Origin: JBDLID01 sp039715055
GTDB taxonomy: Bacteria; Desulfobacterota; Desulfobulbia; Desulfobulbales; Desulfocapsaceae
NCBI GenBank assembly: GCA_039715055.1
Contig: JBDLID010000075.1
Location: 1-14,910, forward strand
DNA length: 14,910 nt
Direction of reading: 5' to 3'
Part shown: in pieces, positions 6,693-13,649 of the stretch
Position numbering within the stretch: the stretch's first letter is position 1
How the letters are laid out: every line of letters begins with the position of its first letter
Notes under the pieces: model-generated
Seen by the model: only the letters and a program-made list of their open reading frames with translations
Database searches by the model: none
Told to the model about the DNA's origin: nothing
Made by a program: the position numbers and the translations under genes

Positions 6693-7697
6693 CTAGATTT
6701 TTTTTGCGATTCTTTTTAATCGGCCGAACAGCTCTTTTTCAACGGCGGCACGCTCAAAGAGCATTTCGCGAAGCTCCAGGAGTTTTTGTTGGCCAAGATC
6801 TCGTTTTTTTCCGATCCTGGCAACAAACAGGGAAATCTCCCGCCAGCGGTTACCATTTTCCATCATTTCTCCGGAGAGCGCCATCAACTCATCGTTGCCG
6901 ATCTGTTTTGAGGCTTCCTGGAGAAAGGTGGCGTAGAGAAAGCGGAAACCGCCGCCGCCGGTTCCCCGGTCTTCGAGGATGATGTGGATCATCATGATTT
7001 CGTGGGAGAGATGTTCGACGTCTCGTGCCAGCTCCGGCCATTTGAGGATCTTGTTGCCGAGATAGCGGATACCCCTGACGCCCAGAAAGGGGGCAGGGAT
7101 ACGCAGCATATTGAAAACTGCCTGTTTGATTCCGCCGCGGATGGCTGCCCGGTAGTCGATCTCGGCGGGGATTGACTCAGTATAGAAGAGGAGGTTTTTC
7201 GGGGCAAACTGGCCCCTGACTGAGCGGGCCCGGGCAAGGGTCTCGGGGTCGACGCGGGCAATGGTTGGAGAGTAGGCGTCGCTGACCAGGTAGCCCTTGT
7301 CATCGCGTCCAACCACGTTGATATAGTGGGCGTTGAAGTGAGCCCTGGCATAGGAGGGGATGTAGTTCATGAAAAAGAAGTCCACCTGAACACCAATGGG
7401 AACACCTTTTTCCAGGAGCTGATCCAGCGCCTCCATCCCCTGTTGCGGAGTCTTGAACTTCCTGCTCACCATCCTGATGCCCAGACGTTTGGCCACTGCC
7501 TTTCTGATTTTTGTGGGCTGATTGCGCAGGACAAAGGTGGGGAAATCCATGGTTGGAAAATTGAAGTAACCGAAAAAGATACCTCCGGAGATTCCAAACA
7601 CCATGGCTTCGGTGATATCGAGGCCAGTGTGGTTAAGTTGGGCGGTGACCGCCCCTGATTCACAGTGGGCGAACATGTGGTGCTGGAAACTACTCAT
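6693..7697 (-). CDS. BtrH N-terminal / DUF4872-type protein (predicted acyltransferase)
   Basis: This 334-residue protein resembles the BtrH family: an N-terminal papain/C39-like domain followed by a mostly helical C-terminal region (about 160-334). In butirosin biosynthesis BtrH moves the acyl side chain from the carrier protein BtrI to the aminoglycoside. A predicted catalytic set is visible: Cys12 in AHCESGA, His123 in FNAHYINVVG and Asp139 in LVSDAYSP. The start is ATG 7697, which overlaps the regulator's stop by 8 bases (ATGAGTAG) and follows AAGGA; the frame is open 30 codons further upstream, but that stretch only shadows the regulator gene. The adjacent ACP gene makes release or transfer of the ACP-bound chain the likely job. 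Acceptor unknown. It might alternatively be a thioesterase or amidase. Confidence 0.82.
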   Translation of the reverse strand: MSSFQHHMFAHCESGAVTAQLNHTGLDITEAMVFGISGGIFFGYFNFPTMDFPTFVLRNQPTKIRKAVAKRLGIRMVSRKFKTPQQGMEALDQLLEKGVPIGVQVDFFFMNYIPSYARAHFNAHYINVVGRDDKGYLVSDAYSPTIARVDPETLARARSVRGQFAPKNLLFYTESIPAEIDYRAAIRGGIKQAVFNMLRIPAPFLGVRGIRYLGNKILKWPELARDVEHLSHEIMMIHIILEDRGTGGGGFRFLYATFLQEASKQIGNDELMALSGEMMENGNRWREISLFVARIGKKRDLGQQKLLELREMLFERAAVEKELFGRLKRIAKKI

Positions 7698-8160
7698 TCT
7701 CGTCCTTGGTCCGGATGATGGTCCGGGAGAGGTATTGCTGAGCGGTGGAGCCGCTTTTAACAGTGGACTGTTCCTGCTCATAGTCAAAGACCTGAAACAG
7801 CATGGCCACCGGAATGGTCAGGACCTCGGCATAACGCTGCAGGAGTTTGACGCTGAGGCCGGAAAACCCCTCGGGGGTATAGTGTTTGCGCACCTTTCGT
7901 CTGGAAAGTCCCACCCGAATGGCCAGGTCACCTTCTGCCAGTTCAACCAGGTCGGCATAATAGGCAATGGGGCTGATCTGGCCGTCCAATAATTCCTGCA
8001 GCCTGTGTCCGGTGTATTTCTGACGTTTTTGCAGGTAATCGTCCAGGTAGTTGGAGGCCGCATAGGAGCCGGTCTGTAAAGGGCCGTAACTCTCATCGTC
8101 CTGCTCAACATAGAGAATCAGCTGATGCTCATGATCGACCTGCCCCTCTTTTTTTTTCAC
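7690..8160 (-). CDS. XRE-like helix-turn-helix transcriptional regulator
   Basis: This predicted 156-residue protein carries a helix-turn-helix domain near residues 70-125: ELAEGDLAIRVGLSRRKVRKHY, then a helix (VKLLQRYAEVLTIPVAMLFQV) typical of the end of XRE/HTH_3 domains. The N-terminal part (HQLILYVEQDDESYGPLQTGSY) is a conserved-looking strand module, perhaps a sensing or pairing element. The start is GTG 8160, preceded by a purine-rich stretch. The frame remains open to a TTG at 8238, but that codon lies inside a mobile-element end and the extra 26 residues look non-conserved. As first gene of the ACP operon, overlapping the BtrH-like gene by 8 bases, it is likely the operon's own regulator. 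Start uncertain. Confidence 0.75.
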   Translation of the reverse strand: MKKKEGQVDHEHQLILYVEQDDESYGPLQTGSYAASNYLDDYLQKRQKYTGHRLQELLDGQISPIAYYADLVELAEGDLAIRVGLSRRKVRKHYTPEGFSGLSVKLLQRYAEVLTIPVAMLFQVFDYEQEQSTVKSGSTAQQYLSRTIIRTKDENE

Positions 8161-8234
8161 TCTCTCTGCTTTCCCCGCTGATTGACTCGAAGTATCCCGG
8201 TCTACACCAGCCTGATCTCTCTGGCTATTCTTTT

Positions 8235-8292
8235 GCAACTATTCAGCGTAAAGCTGGATGCGTCCCCAATCTGGGAGCTGCTGAATAGTTAC
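8235..8292. mobile_element. MITE-like element, copy B (58 bp deletion derivative)
   Basis: GCAACTATTCAGC (8235-8247) and GCTGAATAGTTAC (8280-8292) are the ends of copy A with one base changed. Read on the - strand, the interior matches both subterminal regions of copy A (11 of 13 on one side; 19 bases with one indel on the other), joined without the middle 98 bases. The flanks ATTCTTTT (8227-8234) and ATTTTTTT (8293-8300) match at 7 of 8 positions, an eroded 8-bp target duplication. The element lies about 75 bases upstream of the regulator's GTG start. Confidence 0.85.
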
Positions 8293-8475
8293 ATTTTTTT
8301 ACATTGGCACCCTACTGTGTTTGAAAAAATCCTGCAAGCGCTTGAAAAGTTGATAACTGTCAGAAAAGAGAGGGGAAGAGAAAGGGGAGGCAGGCAACTG
8401 TTGACGGTTGATCAAAAGAGTTTGCAGAGGCCTGGAAAAAAGAACCTTTTATAAGAGACCAGCAAGAGAGGTGAC

Positions 8476-8489
8476 GTGAAAAGTTTCAC
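8476..8489. promoter_or_regulatory. Possible operator palindrome
   Basis: GTGAAA and TTTCAC are perfect inverted half-sites separated by two bases, located 21 bases after the dnaA stop. It could be a protein-binding site for the downstream operon or just a weak hairpin. There is no independent support. Confidence 0.25.
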
Positions 8490-8509
8490 AACAGACAATG
8501 GTTGGACTT

Positions 8510-9829
8510 CTAGTTGATCTGTTTGATTTTTGTGTCAAGAAGGTCAATCTGGGCGGAGATGGAGGTGTCCCTTCGTTTCAGATCGTTTACCACCTTAATG
8601 GAGTGAAGGACTGTGGCATGATCCCGGTTGAACAGTTTACCGATATCGGCCAGCGACTCACTGGTATGTTTACGACTGAGGAACATGGCTACCTGGCGGG
8701 GAAAGGTGATGATCTTTTTCCGTGATTTGGATTGCATGTCTTTGACACTGATCTGGAACTGTTTTGAGACAAACTCGGTGATCAGGTCGGGAGAGAGCTG
8801 GCGGACGATGTCAACGATGGATTCCACTGCTTCCTTGATCAGTGCCATGTCGATTTCACCGTAGATCTCCGATTTGGCACGGATGGCGAGGATAGCCGAT
8901 TCGATCTGGCGAACATCACCCCTGATCTGCCGGGCAATGTAGTCGACTGTTTCTTCACAGAGGTCAAGGCCATGGTTGCTGGCTTTGTTTTTGATAATAC
9001 GGCAGCGGGTGTTGATGTCCGGGTTGCGGATTTTGGTGATCAGCCCGGAGGCCATTCTCGAGCGGAATTCCGAGTCGATGCCGTTAAGGTCCCTGGGTGA
9101 ATTTTTGGCGGTGAGAATAACTCGTTTTCCACACTTGATCAGTGAGTCGAGGAGCTCGTTAAGCTCTTCCTGGGTTTTTTTCTTGCCGGCCAGGGTATGG
9201 ATGTCCTCAACGAGAAGGATGTCGCACTGATTGTGATACTTGTGCTTGAAACGATCCATTGTGTTGTTTTTAATTTCCCGGATCATTTCAGCGGCAAATT
9301 GTTGGGCGGTCAGGTAGTGGAGCCGCGTCATCGGGGACTCTGCCAGGATCTGGTGGGCAACGGCATGGGTGAGGTGGCTCTTGCCCAACCCTGTATCACT
9401 GTTGATATAGAGACAGGGGCCGACCGAATCGTCACCGTTGGATATGGAGCGACAGGCTGACTGGGCCAGGAGATTTGAGTCACCTACCATGAATTGATCA
9501 AAGGTGTAGCGGGGATGAAGTGATTTAACACACGATTTTACAGCCGGGATGTGGGGGAGGCGGAGCTGCTTGGTTGTGGCATCATCCAGGCGGGCCTGTC
9601 TCTGCTCACAAAGGACAACCGAATGGTCTGAATCAGAGACCTGATGAAGTTTCTCTTCGATGGTCGACAGATAATGCTGTTTAAAATGGGCCATGAAAAA
9701 ACGATCCGGGCAGCCAAGTTGAAGGGTCTTGTCGTCTGCCGCACACTCCTTAAGGGGTTCAATCCAGAGGTTGAAAATGTGCTCTGGCAGGTCGTCACTG
9801 AGGAGGTCTTTAATTGTGGGCCACAACAT
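8510..9829 (-). CDS. dnaA: Chromosomal replication initiator protein DnaA
   Basis: This 439-residue protein has the full DnaA layout. Domain I is at residues 1-70 (LPEHIFNLWIEPL), followed by a short linker. The AAA+ domain has Walker A at about 144-152 (SDTGLGKSH) and Walker B at 204-210 (ILLVEDI). The Arg-rich sensor region is near 255-262 (FRSRMASGL). Domain IV carries the DNA-binding signature around residues 385-415, including NRDHATVLHSIK. It binds DnaA boxes and melts the origin as an ATP complex. ATG 9829 is chosen because AGGAAG precedes it and domain I starts directly there; the frame is open 25 codons further without a site. It is divergent: Walker B has ED where most have DD, and Walker A ends in Ser instead of Thr. 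No dnaN follows. It may be the main initiator or a paralogue. Confidence 0.93.
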   Translation of the reverse strand: MLWPTIKDLLSDDLPEHIFNLWIEPLKECAADDKTLQLGCPDRFFMAHFKQHYLSTIEEKLHQVSDSDHSVVLCEQRQARLDDATTKQLRLPHIPAVKSCVKSLHPRYTFDQFMVGDSNLLAQSACRSISNGDDSVGPCLYINSDTGLGKSHLTHAVAHQILAESPMTRLHYLTAQQFAAEMIREIKNNTMDRFKHKYHNQCDILLVEDIHTLAGKKKTQEELNELLDSLIKCGKRVILTAKNSPRDLNGIDSEFRSRMASGLITKIRNPDINTRCRIIKNKASNHGLDLCEETVDYIARQIRGDVRQIESAILAIRAKSEIYGEIDMALIKEAVESIVDIVRQLSPDLITEFVSKQFQISVKDMQSKSRKKIITFPRQVAMFLSRKHTSESLADIGKLFNRDHATVLHSIKVVNDLKRRDTSISAQIDLLDTKIKQIN

Positions 9830-10471
9830 ATATCTTCCTGATAAATTGTGTTCTAGAGGTGTTCTGGCCGGTTCCGGCCAGATATTCGCTGTTTTGCTGG
9901 TCATCCGGGCCAGCAGTGAAGGGGGTGGCCATGGTAAAAGCGGCCATGAAAAAAACGGAGCGTCGATTTTCAGGAAAGAATCATTTTCTGCTCATCGACG
10001 CGGTTATAAGACTCCAGATCGATAATGAAGTCAAAATCGATTTGTGGGGATTTTTTCTTTGTCTGCCCGTGGTTATACCACAATGCGAAGAACCGCTACA
10101 GGTCTGCTTTTCAAGGTCGAGTCCCTGTCCAGCCCTTATTTTCCCGGTAATTAAATCAACCGGTCTTTTTGCCCGAAAACAGGGGGCTTGGAAAAAGGCA
10201 TGAAAAGTTATCAACAATTTTTCATTTTCCTTAAATTTGAAATTGCTCCAAAAAGCTGGATAAAACTAAAAATTAGAAAAAAAATTGCCAGTAAAATGCA
10301 ACACTGACGTAATATCACAGACTCCAGCTGATAACCGGTAAAAAAAATAAAATTAAGGTCATTTTAATTGCTGGGACCAGTCATCCGTTAATGGACTGCG
10401 TTTCGCTTGGCAGGCTTCACCATGGGCAGATCCTTGGGGCGCAGGAGATGATGTATCTGTCATCACCTACT
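9830..10471. other. Gene-free region upstream of dnaA, possible oriC
   Basis: This stretch of about 640 bases has no convincing gene. It contains a 9-bp-arm palindrome (9863-9882), a smaller palindrome GTGGT/ACCAC around TAT (10070-10082), and an AT-rich core at roughly 10203-10370. DnaA-box-like 9-mers are TTATCAACA at 10208-10216 (+), TTATCCAGC at 10255-10263 (-) and a weaker TTATCAGCT at 10326-10334 (-). None is a perfect TTATCCACA. Location beside dnaA plus AT-richness makes an origin possible, but the number and quality of boxes are low. Confidence 0.3.
9863..9882. promoter_or_regulatory. Perfect palindrome in the dnaA leader
   Basis: TCTGGCCGG and CCGGCCAGA form 9-bp arms around TT, starting 34 bases upstream of the dnaA ATG. 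In DNA it could be an operator; in RNA it would be a stable hairpin just before the ribosome binding site. Its lack of a T tract argues against an intrinsic terminator. Confidence 0.45.
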
Positions 10472-10606
10472 TGGGTCTGTAAAGAAGCAACATGGCCAAT
10501 TTTACATCTTGTCTTCGGGTCATATTTGAATGTTGTTCAATCACAACATCCCAATATGACCCAAATCTAAGTGTAATATCAGCCATGTTATTTTTTTATA
10601 GACCCA
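10472..10606. repeat. 135-bp symmetric fold-back (MITE-like) sequence
   Basis: The ends TGGGTCTGTAAA (10472-10483) and TTTATAGACCCA (10595-10606) pair at 11 of 12 positions. Inside them AACATGGC (10489-10496) pairs with GCCATGTT (10582-10589). Inner 20-base arms starting GGGTCATATT (10517-10536) pair at 18 of 20 with the arm ending AATATGACCC (10543-10562), around a 6-nt loop. Everything is symmetric about 10539, so nearly the whole unit folds on itself. It encodes nothing and supplies the final five codons and stop of lapD. I see no clear target duplication. Confidence 0.75.
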
Positions 10607-12561
10607 TTTTTTGTCCCGATCTGTTGGGGCGGGGCAATGAGGTAGCCCTGGATGCCGTCGAGGTGAAGGTCTCTTAAGATGGAAGACTGCTCTTCAGTTT
10701 CGACCGCTTCGGCAATAACCGTGATATCCAGGCTATGGGCAACACTGCACAGTGAACTGATGAAAAACGACGAATCATTTTCTTCGGCCTTGATTTCAGA
10801 GGTGTAGGCCCTGTCGATTTTTACATATTCCGGTTTGAGTGACTGCAGATAGCCGAAGTTTGAAAAGCTCTGGCCAAAGTGATCAAGGGCAATGTTGTGC
10901 CCCGAGTCTCTGACCTGGTCGGCAAATCGTTTCAGGATTTCAAGGTGCTGGACAGCACCGAATTCCGCAAATTCGAGGACCAGGCGGGGAGCGGAGGGAG
11001 GTGTGTTGTTCAGCGTATGGAGCAGCCATCCACGAAAATCATCATCACCAAGAGACGAGGCGGCGATATTGACCGCTACGATCGGAGTCTTGTATCTGTC
11101 CAGGTCGATCACTTTGGAAATAACTATTTTATCCAACGCTGAGACCAGGCCAAGACGTTCAGCCAGCGGCATGAACATTCCTGCGCTGATAATTTCATCA
11201 TTCTCACCTCTCATCCTGGAAAAGATCTCCTGGTGCATGACCCGGTCTCGATTGGAGCACCGCACCGCGGGCTGGCCAAAGAGCAAAATGGCCTTTTCGG
11301 AGATGAGTTCGAGGAGTTTTTCCTTCCACTGATGCTGGCCAAGGACACGTTCCTCCTCGTCGCCGATTTTTTCCAGGCGCAACGTATTGGGGCCATCCTG
11401 CTGGGCACTGCGCAGGGCATGGTCGGCACCTGAAAGCATATGGTCTATGGGGGTCTTTCGGTCATAGATGACAATCCCGATATGGGCGACGTTGTCATTC
11501 AAGGTGATTTCCTGACTGGCCAGGGCGGCAAGTTTTTTCAGCAGTGAATGACCAATTTGCTCTGCGCCTTCGGGGGTAACATCGGGCAGAAAGATGGCAA
11601 AATCGCCACCGGTCATTCGGGCCAGGGCGCAGTTGGCTACATCTGCAGTTTCACTCTGCAGCAGCCTGGTGACATGAGTCAGGAGCTTGTCGCCGGCTTC
11701 GAAACCTTTCTCCTGGTTGAGCTCTGTCAGGTGGTGGATCTCGAGCATGAGGAGTGCTCCCTTGACAGCAACCCCGCCCCGGTCCATCCGTGTCTTGACC
11801 TGTCCTTCAAAGTATCTCCGGTTGCCAAGTCCGGTGAGGGAGTCACGGAAGGCCTGTTGACGCATCCTCTCGGCAATCTGGACCTGTTCAATGAACATGG
11901 CTTTGACCATGGTGGTCATCCGGTTCATGGCCTCAACCATCTGTTTTAGTTCTCTGGTCCGGGGAATGACTTTCTGGACCTCGAAGTGCTTCCGGCAGAG
12001 ACCGTTGGCCTGTTCCTCCACCCGGGAAAGGGGTTTTAAGAGAATGCGAAGACCTAAACCGCCTATGGCAAGGACGACGCAGAAGATGACTGCAAACCAG
12101 ATGGTCATGTGGATGGTCTCGTCCCACAGGGTTTTATAGGCATATCCGGGATGGCTTTCAACGGTCAGGCGTCCGGCCTGGTTCCAGCCTGAACTGAGCA
12201 GAGTAGCTGCCTCAGGTGTCTGGAGGGGAATGAGCTCAATAAACCAGGACGGAACCCCTTCGATTTCAACCTCGAGGAGTCGTTCCAGAAGCAGCTTGTC
12301 ATCAACATCATAAATTTTTACTGCCCTGTAGTAGCCGGGATCAGCAATGGCATTGACCATGGTTTCCACAACCGGGAAGTCACCCTCGTTGAGATATGGC
12401 TGGATAGAGAGGCCAAGGGATGTGGCGGTATCCTGGGCATGGGATTCCAGCTGGTTGTTGAGAAAAATCTGGGTATCCTTGAGTTTGCCGAACCAGGTGC
12501 CGGCAAAAAGGAGAATAAACAGGCCGCAGGCAAAGATGAGAAGTTGACGATAGAGTGTCAT
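10588..12561 (-). CDS. lapD: LapD-like c-di-GMP receptor controlling LapG
   Basis: This 657-residue inner-membrane protein matches the LapD plan. TM1 is at about 5-24. The periplasmic LapD/MoxY N-terminal domain covers 25-150, including SSGWNQAGRL, whose Trp126 matches the tryptophan with which Pseudomonas LapD grips LapG. TM2 is at about 153-175, then HAMP (about 176-225), a GGDEF-like domain (240-400) and an EAL-like domain (415-650). Both output domains look degenerate: the GGDEF site reads TGGDFA and the EAL motif reads QEI. That fits a receptor which binds c-di-GMP rather than making or cutting it. When loaded, LapD holds LapG and so keeps the LapA-type adhesin on the surface. lapG lies 62 bases upstream. 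The last codons derive from a fold-back sequence, so the native C-terminus may differ slightly. Confidence 0.92.
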   Translation of the reverse strand: MTLYRQLLIFACGLFILLFAGTWFGKLKDTQIFLNNQLESHAQDTATSLGLSIQPYLNEGDFPVVETMVNAIADPGYYRAVKIYDVDDKLLLERLLEVEIEGVPSWFIELIPLQTPEAATLLSSGWNQAGRLTVESHPGYAYKTLWDETIHMTIWFAVIFCVVLAIGGLGLRILLKPLSRVEEQANGLCRKHFEVQKVIPRTRELKQMVEAMNRMTTMVKAMFIEQVQIAERMRQQAFRDSLTGLGNRRYFEGQVKTRMDRGGVAVKGALLMLEIHHLTELNQEKGFEAGDKLLTHVTRLLQSETADVANCALARMTGGDFAIFLPDVTPEGAEQIGHSLLKKLAALASQEITLNDNVAHIGIVIYDRKTPIDHMLSGADHALRSAQQDGPNTLRLEKIGDEEERVLGQHQWKEKLLELISEKAILLFGQPAVRCSNRDRVMHQEIFSRMRGENDEIISAGMFMPLAERLGLVSALDKIVISKVIDLDRYKTPIVAVNIAASSLGDDDFRGWLLHTLNNTPPSAPRLVLEFAEFGAVQHLEILKRFADQVRDSGHNIALDHFGQSFSNFGYLQSLKPEYVKIDRAYTSEIKAEENDSSFFISSLCSVAHSLDITVIAEAVETEEQSSILRDLHLDGIQGYLIAPPQQIGTKNGSIKK

Positions 12562-12623
12562 GTGTTGAACGAGCTCCCTTTTTTCAGGTTTGCCTTAAAG
12601 TTTTCTATTCATTTATAACTGCA

Positions 12624-13301
12624 CTACTTCAGACTGTCCGGCATGCGGCTCAGCACATTGCGCCAGCGCTTGAGGCGGCTCTGTGAGTCGCCGACATATT
12701 TTCCGCCGCCGCGCTGTTTGGCCAGCCAGAGGCTGGAGCCGTTGAACCGGTAGACGGGGAGGAGATCTTTACGTTTTGTGGCGGGTTTGATTACGGGGTT
12801 GATATTGTCAAGGATGAGAGGCACGCTGTTTGGTTGCTCGTAATAGGCAAGCACCATATGGGCCTCGTTGAGCTCAAGGGCCTTGACGTAGGTGAGAAAC
12901 AGTTTTTTTTCGGCAACGCCGATGGCACGCAGGGTAAAATACTTGGCAATGGAAAAATCTTCGCAGTCCCCGGCATCGATGGCCAGGAATTCAATGGGGG
13001 TGGCCCAGTAGTCCTCCTGCTTCCAGAGAAGGCTGTCACGAACGAATTGGTTTTTGTTAAAAAAGTCGTTGACCTTTTTCAGCTTCTCCATGTCGCCGCC
13101 GGAGCTGTCTCCGGCGATAAGCTGTTCCCAGTTATGGAGGCGGCGGACCGCGCCTCTGCCGTATTTCTGTTCAACCTTTTGGAGAATATCCTGATCCAGG
13201 GTAAAGCGTTTGGATGAGTAAACTTGACCAATAACAGTGAAGACAAGGAACAGGACCAGAAACCAGGACCATTTGGCAGTCCAGCCCCGGTTACGCCTCA
13301 T
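12624..13301 (-). CDS. lapG: LapG-like periplasmic cysteine protease (transglutaminase-like)
   Basis: This 225-residue protein belongs to the bacterial transglutaminase-like cysteine proteinases typified by LapG, which clips the N-terminus of giant LapA-type adhesins and releases them from the outer membrane. The catalytic triad is visible as Cys113 (AGDCEDFS), His148 (NEAHMVLAYY) and Asp165 (LILDNIN). A basic N-terminus and hydrophobic stretch (residues about 11-28) form a signal peptide or anchor for the periplasm. ATG 13301 is preferred because it begins directly at this signal; it overlaps the ferredoxin stop by 11 bases. An in-frame ATG at 13352 lies inside the ferredoxin gene and would add 17 residues. 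lapD follows. The adhesin and its type I exporter are not in the window. Confidence 0.92.
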   Translation of the reverse strand: MRRNRGWTAKWSWFLVLFLVFTVIGQVYSSKRFTLDQDILQKVEQKYGRGAVRRLHNWEQLIAGDSSGGDMEKLKKVNDFFNKNQFVRDSLLWKQEDYWATPIEFLAIDAGDCEDFSIAKYFTLRAIGVAEKKLFLTYVKALELNEAHMVLAYYEQPNSVPLILDNINPVIKPATKRKDLLPVYRFNGSSLWLAKQRGGGKYVGDSQSRLKRWRNVLSRMPDSLK

Positions 13302-13476
13302 CAACTGCAATGGCCTCTTCTTCGCAGAGCTCCTCGCAGGTGCGGCAGCCATGACACTCTTCGATATTGACGATCACTGCCTTCTGATCCTGCAACTCGT
13401 AAACTTCACCTGGGCAGCCGTCGACACATTCACCGCAGCCGTTGCATTTTTCTTCATCCAAGGTGATCTTCCACAT
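13291..13476 (-). CDS. Small 2[4Fe-4S] ferredoxin
   Basis: This 61-residue protein carries two four-cysteine cluster motifs: CNGCGECVDGCPG near residues 11-23 and CHGCRTCEELCEE near residues 41-53. In the second motif the usual proline after the last cysteine is replaced by glutamate. Such ferredoxins shuttle low-potential electrons in the cytoplasm of anaerobes. The ribosome binding site GGAG lies 6 bases before ATG 13476. It heads a transcription unit with lapG and lapD, its stop overlapping the lapG start. There is no obvious biochemical link between the ferredoxin and adhesin release, so the pairing may just reflect operon rearrangement, or tie biofilm control to redox state (speculation). 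Confidence 0.93.
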   Translation of the reverse strand: MWKITLDEEKCNGCGECVDGCPGEVYELQDQKAVIVNIEECHGCRTCEELCEEEAIAVDEA

Positions 13477-13522
13477 GACAAACTCCTTTTAACGATCCTT
13501 CTTTAGAGAGAAACTCTTGAAA

Positions 13523-13551
13523 ATTCTATCAACGGCGCTCCGTTCTTGCAA
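13523..13551 (-). promoter_or_regulatory. Predicted sigma-70-type promoter of the ferredoxin-lapG-lapD operon
   Basis: On the - strand, TTGCAA (13551-13546) and TAGAAT (13528-13523) are separated by exactly 17 bases. Transcription would start near 13516, leaving about 40 bases of leader with the GGAG site. No competing promoter was seen. Confidence 0.5.
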
Positions 13552-13649
13552 GCGCTTCTTGATTGAAAGGCGTCCTGGATTCATGGCAGGGGGCTTTGGG
13601 GTTTATTTTAGGTAAAGAGATTGTTTCCGGTATTGCTTCCCACTCGTTT

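Larger units (their letters stand above)
8161..8509. other. Intergenic region between dnaA and the ACP operon
   Basis: This 349-bp gap lies downstream of dnaA and upstream of the regulator gene, both on the - strand. It contains the short miniature element (8235-8292), a perfect GTGAAA/TTTCAC palindrome (8476-8489) and one DnaA-box-like 9-mer on the - strand (TTATCAACT, 8348-8356). No clear promoter or T-tailed terminator was found, and no convincing gene. Confidence 0.6.

Noticed and set aside
7690..8238. Regulator starting at TTG 8238
   Set aside because: That codon is inside the terminal repeat of a mobile element, and a better-placed GTG exists at 8160 where conserved-looking sequence begins.
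8182..8454. 90-codon open frame on the + strand
   Set aside because: It crosses the miniature element and has no ribosome binding site or protein-like pattern.
10070..10082. Site resembling a DnaA box within GTGGTTATACCAC
   Set aside because: The match to TTATCCACA needs an extra base; it is better described as a small palindrome.
9814..10203. Open frame of 129 codons on the + strand upstream of dnaA
   Set aside because: It starts inside dnaA on the other strand and runs through hairpins and AT-rich DNA. It has no ribosome binding site and shows no recognisable protein pattern.
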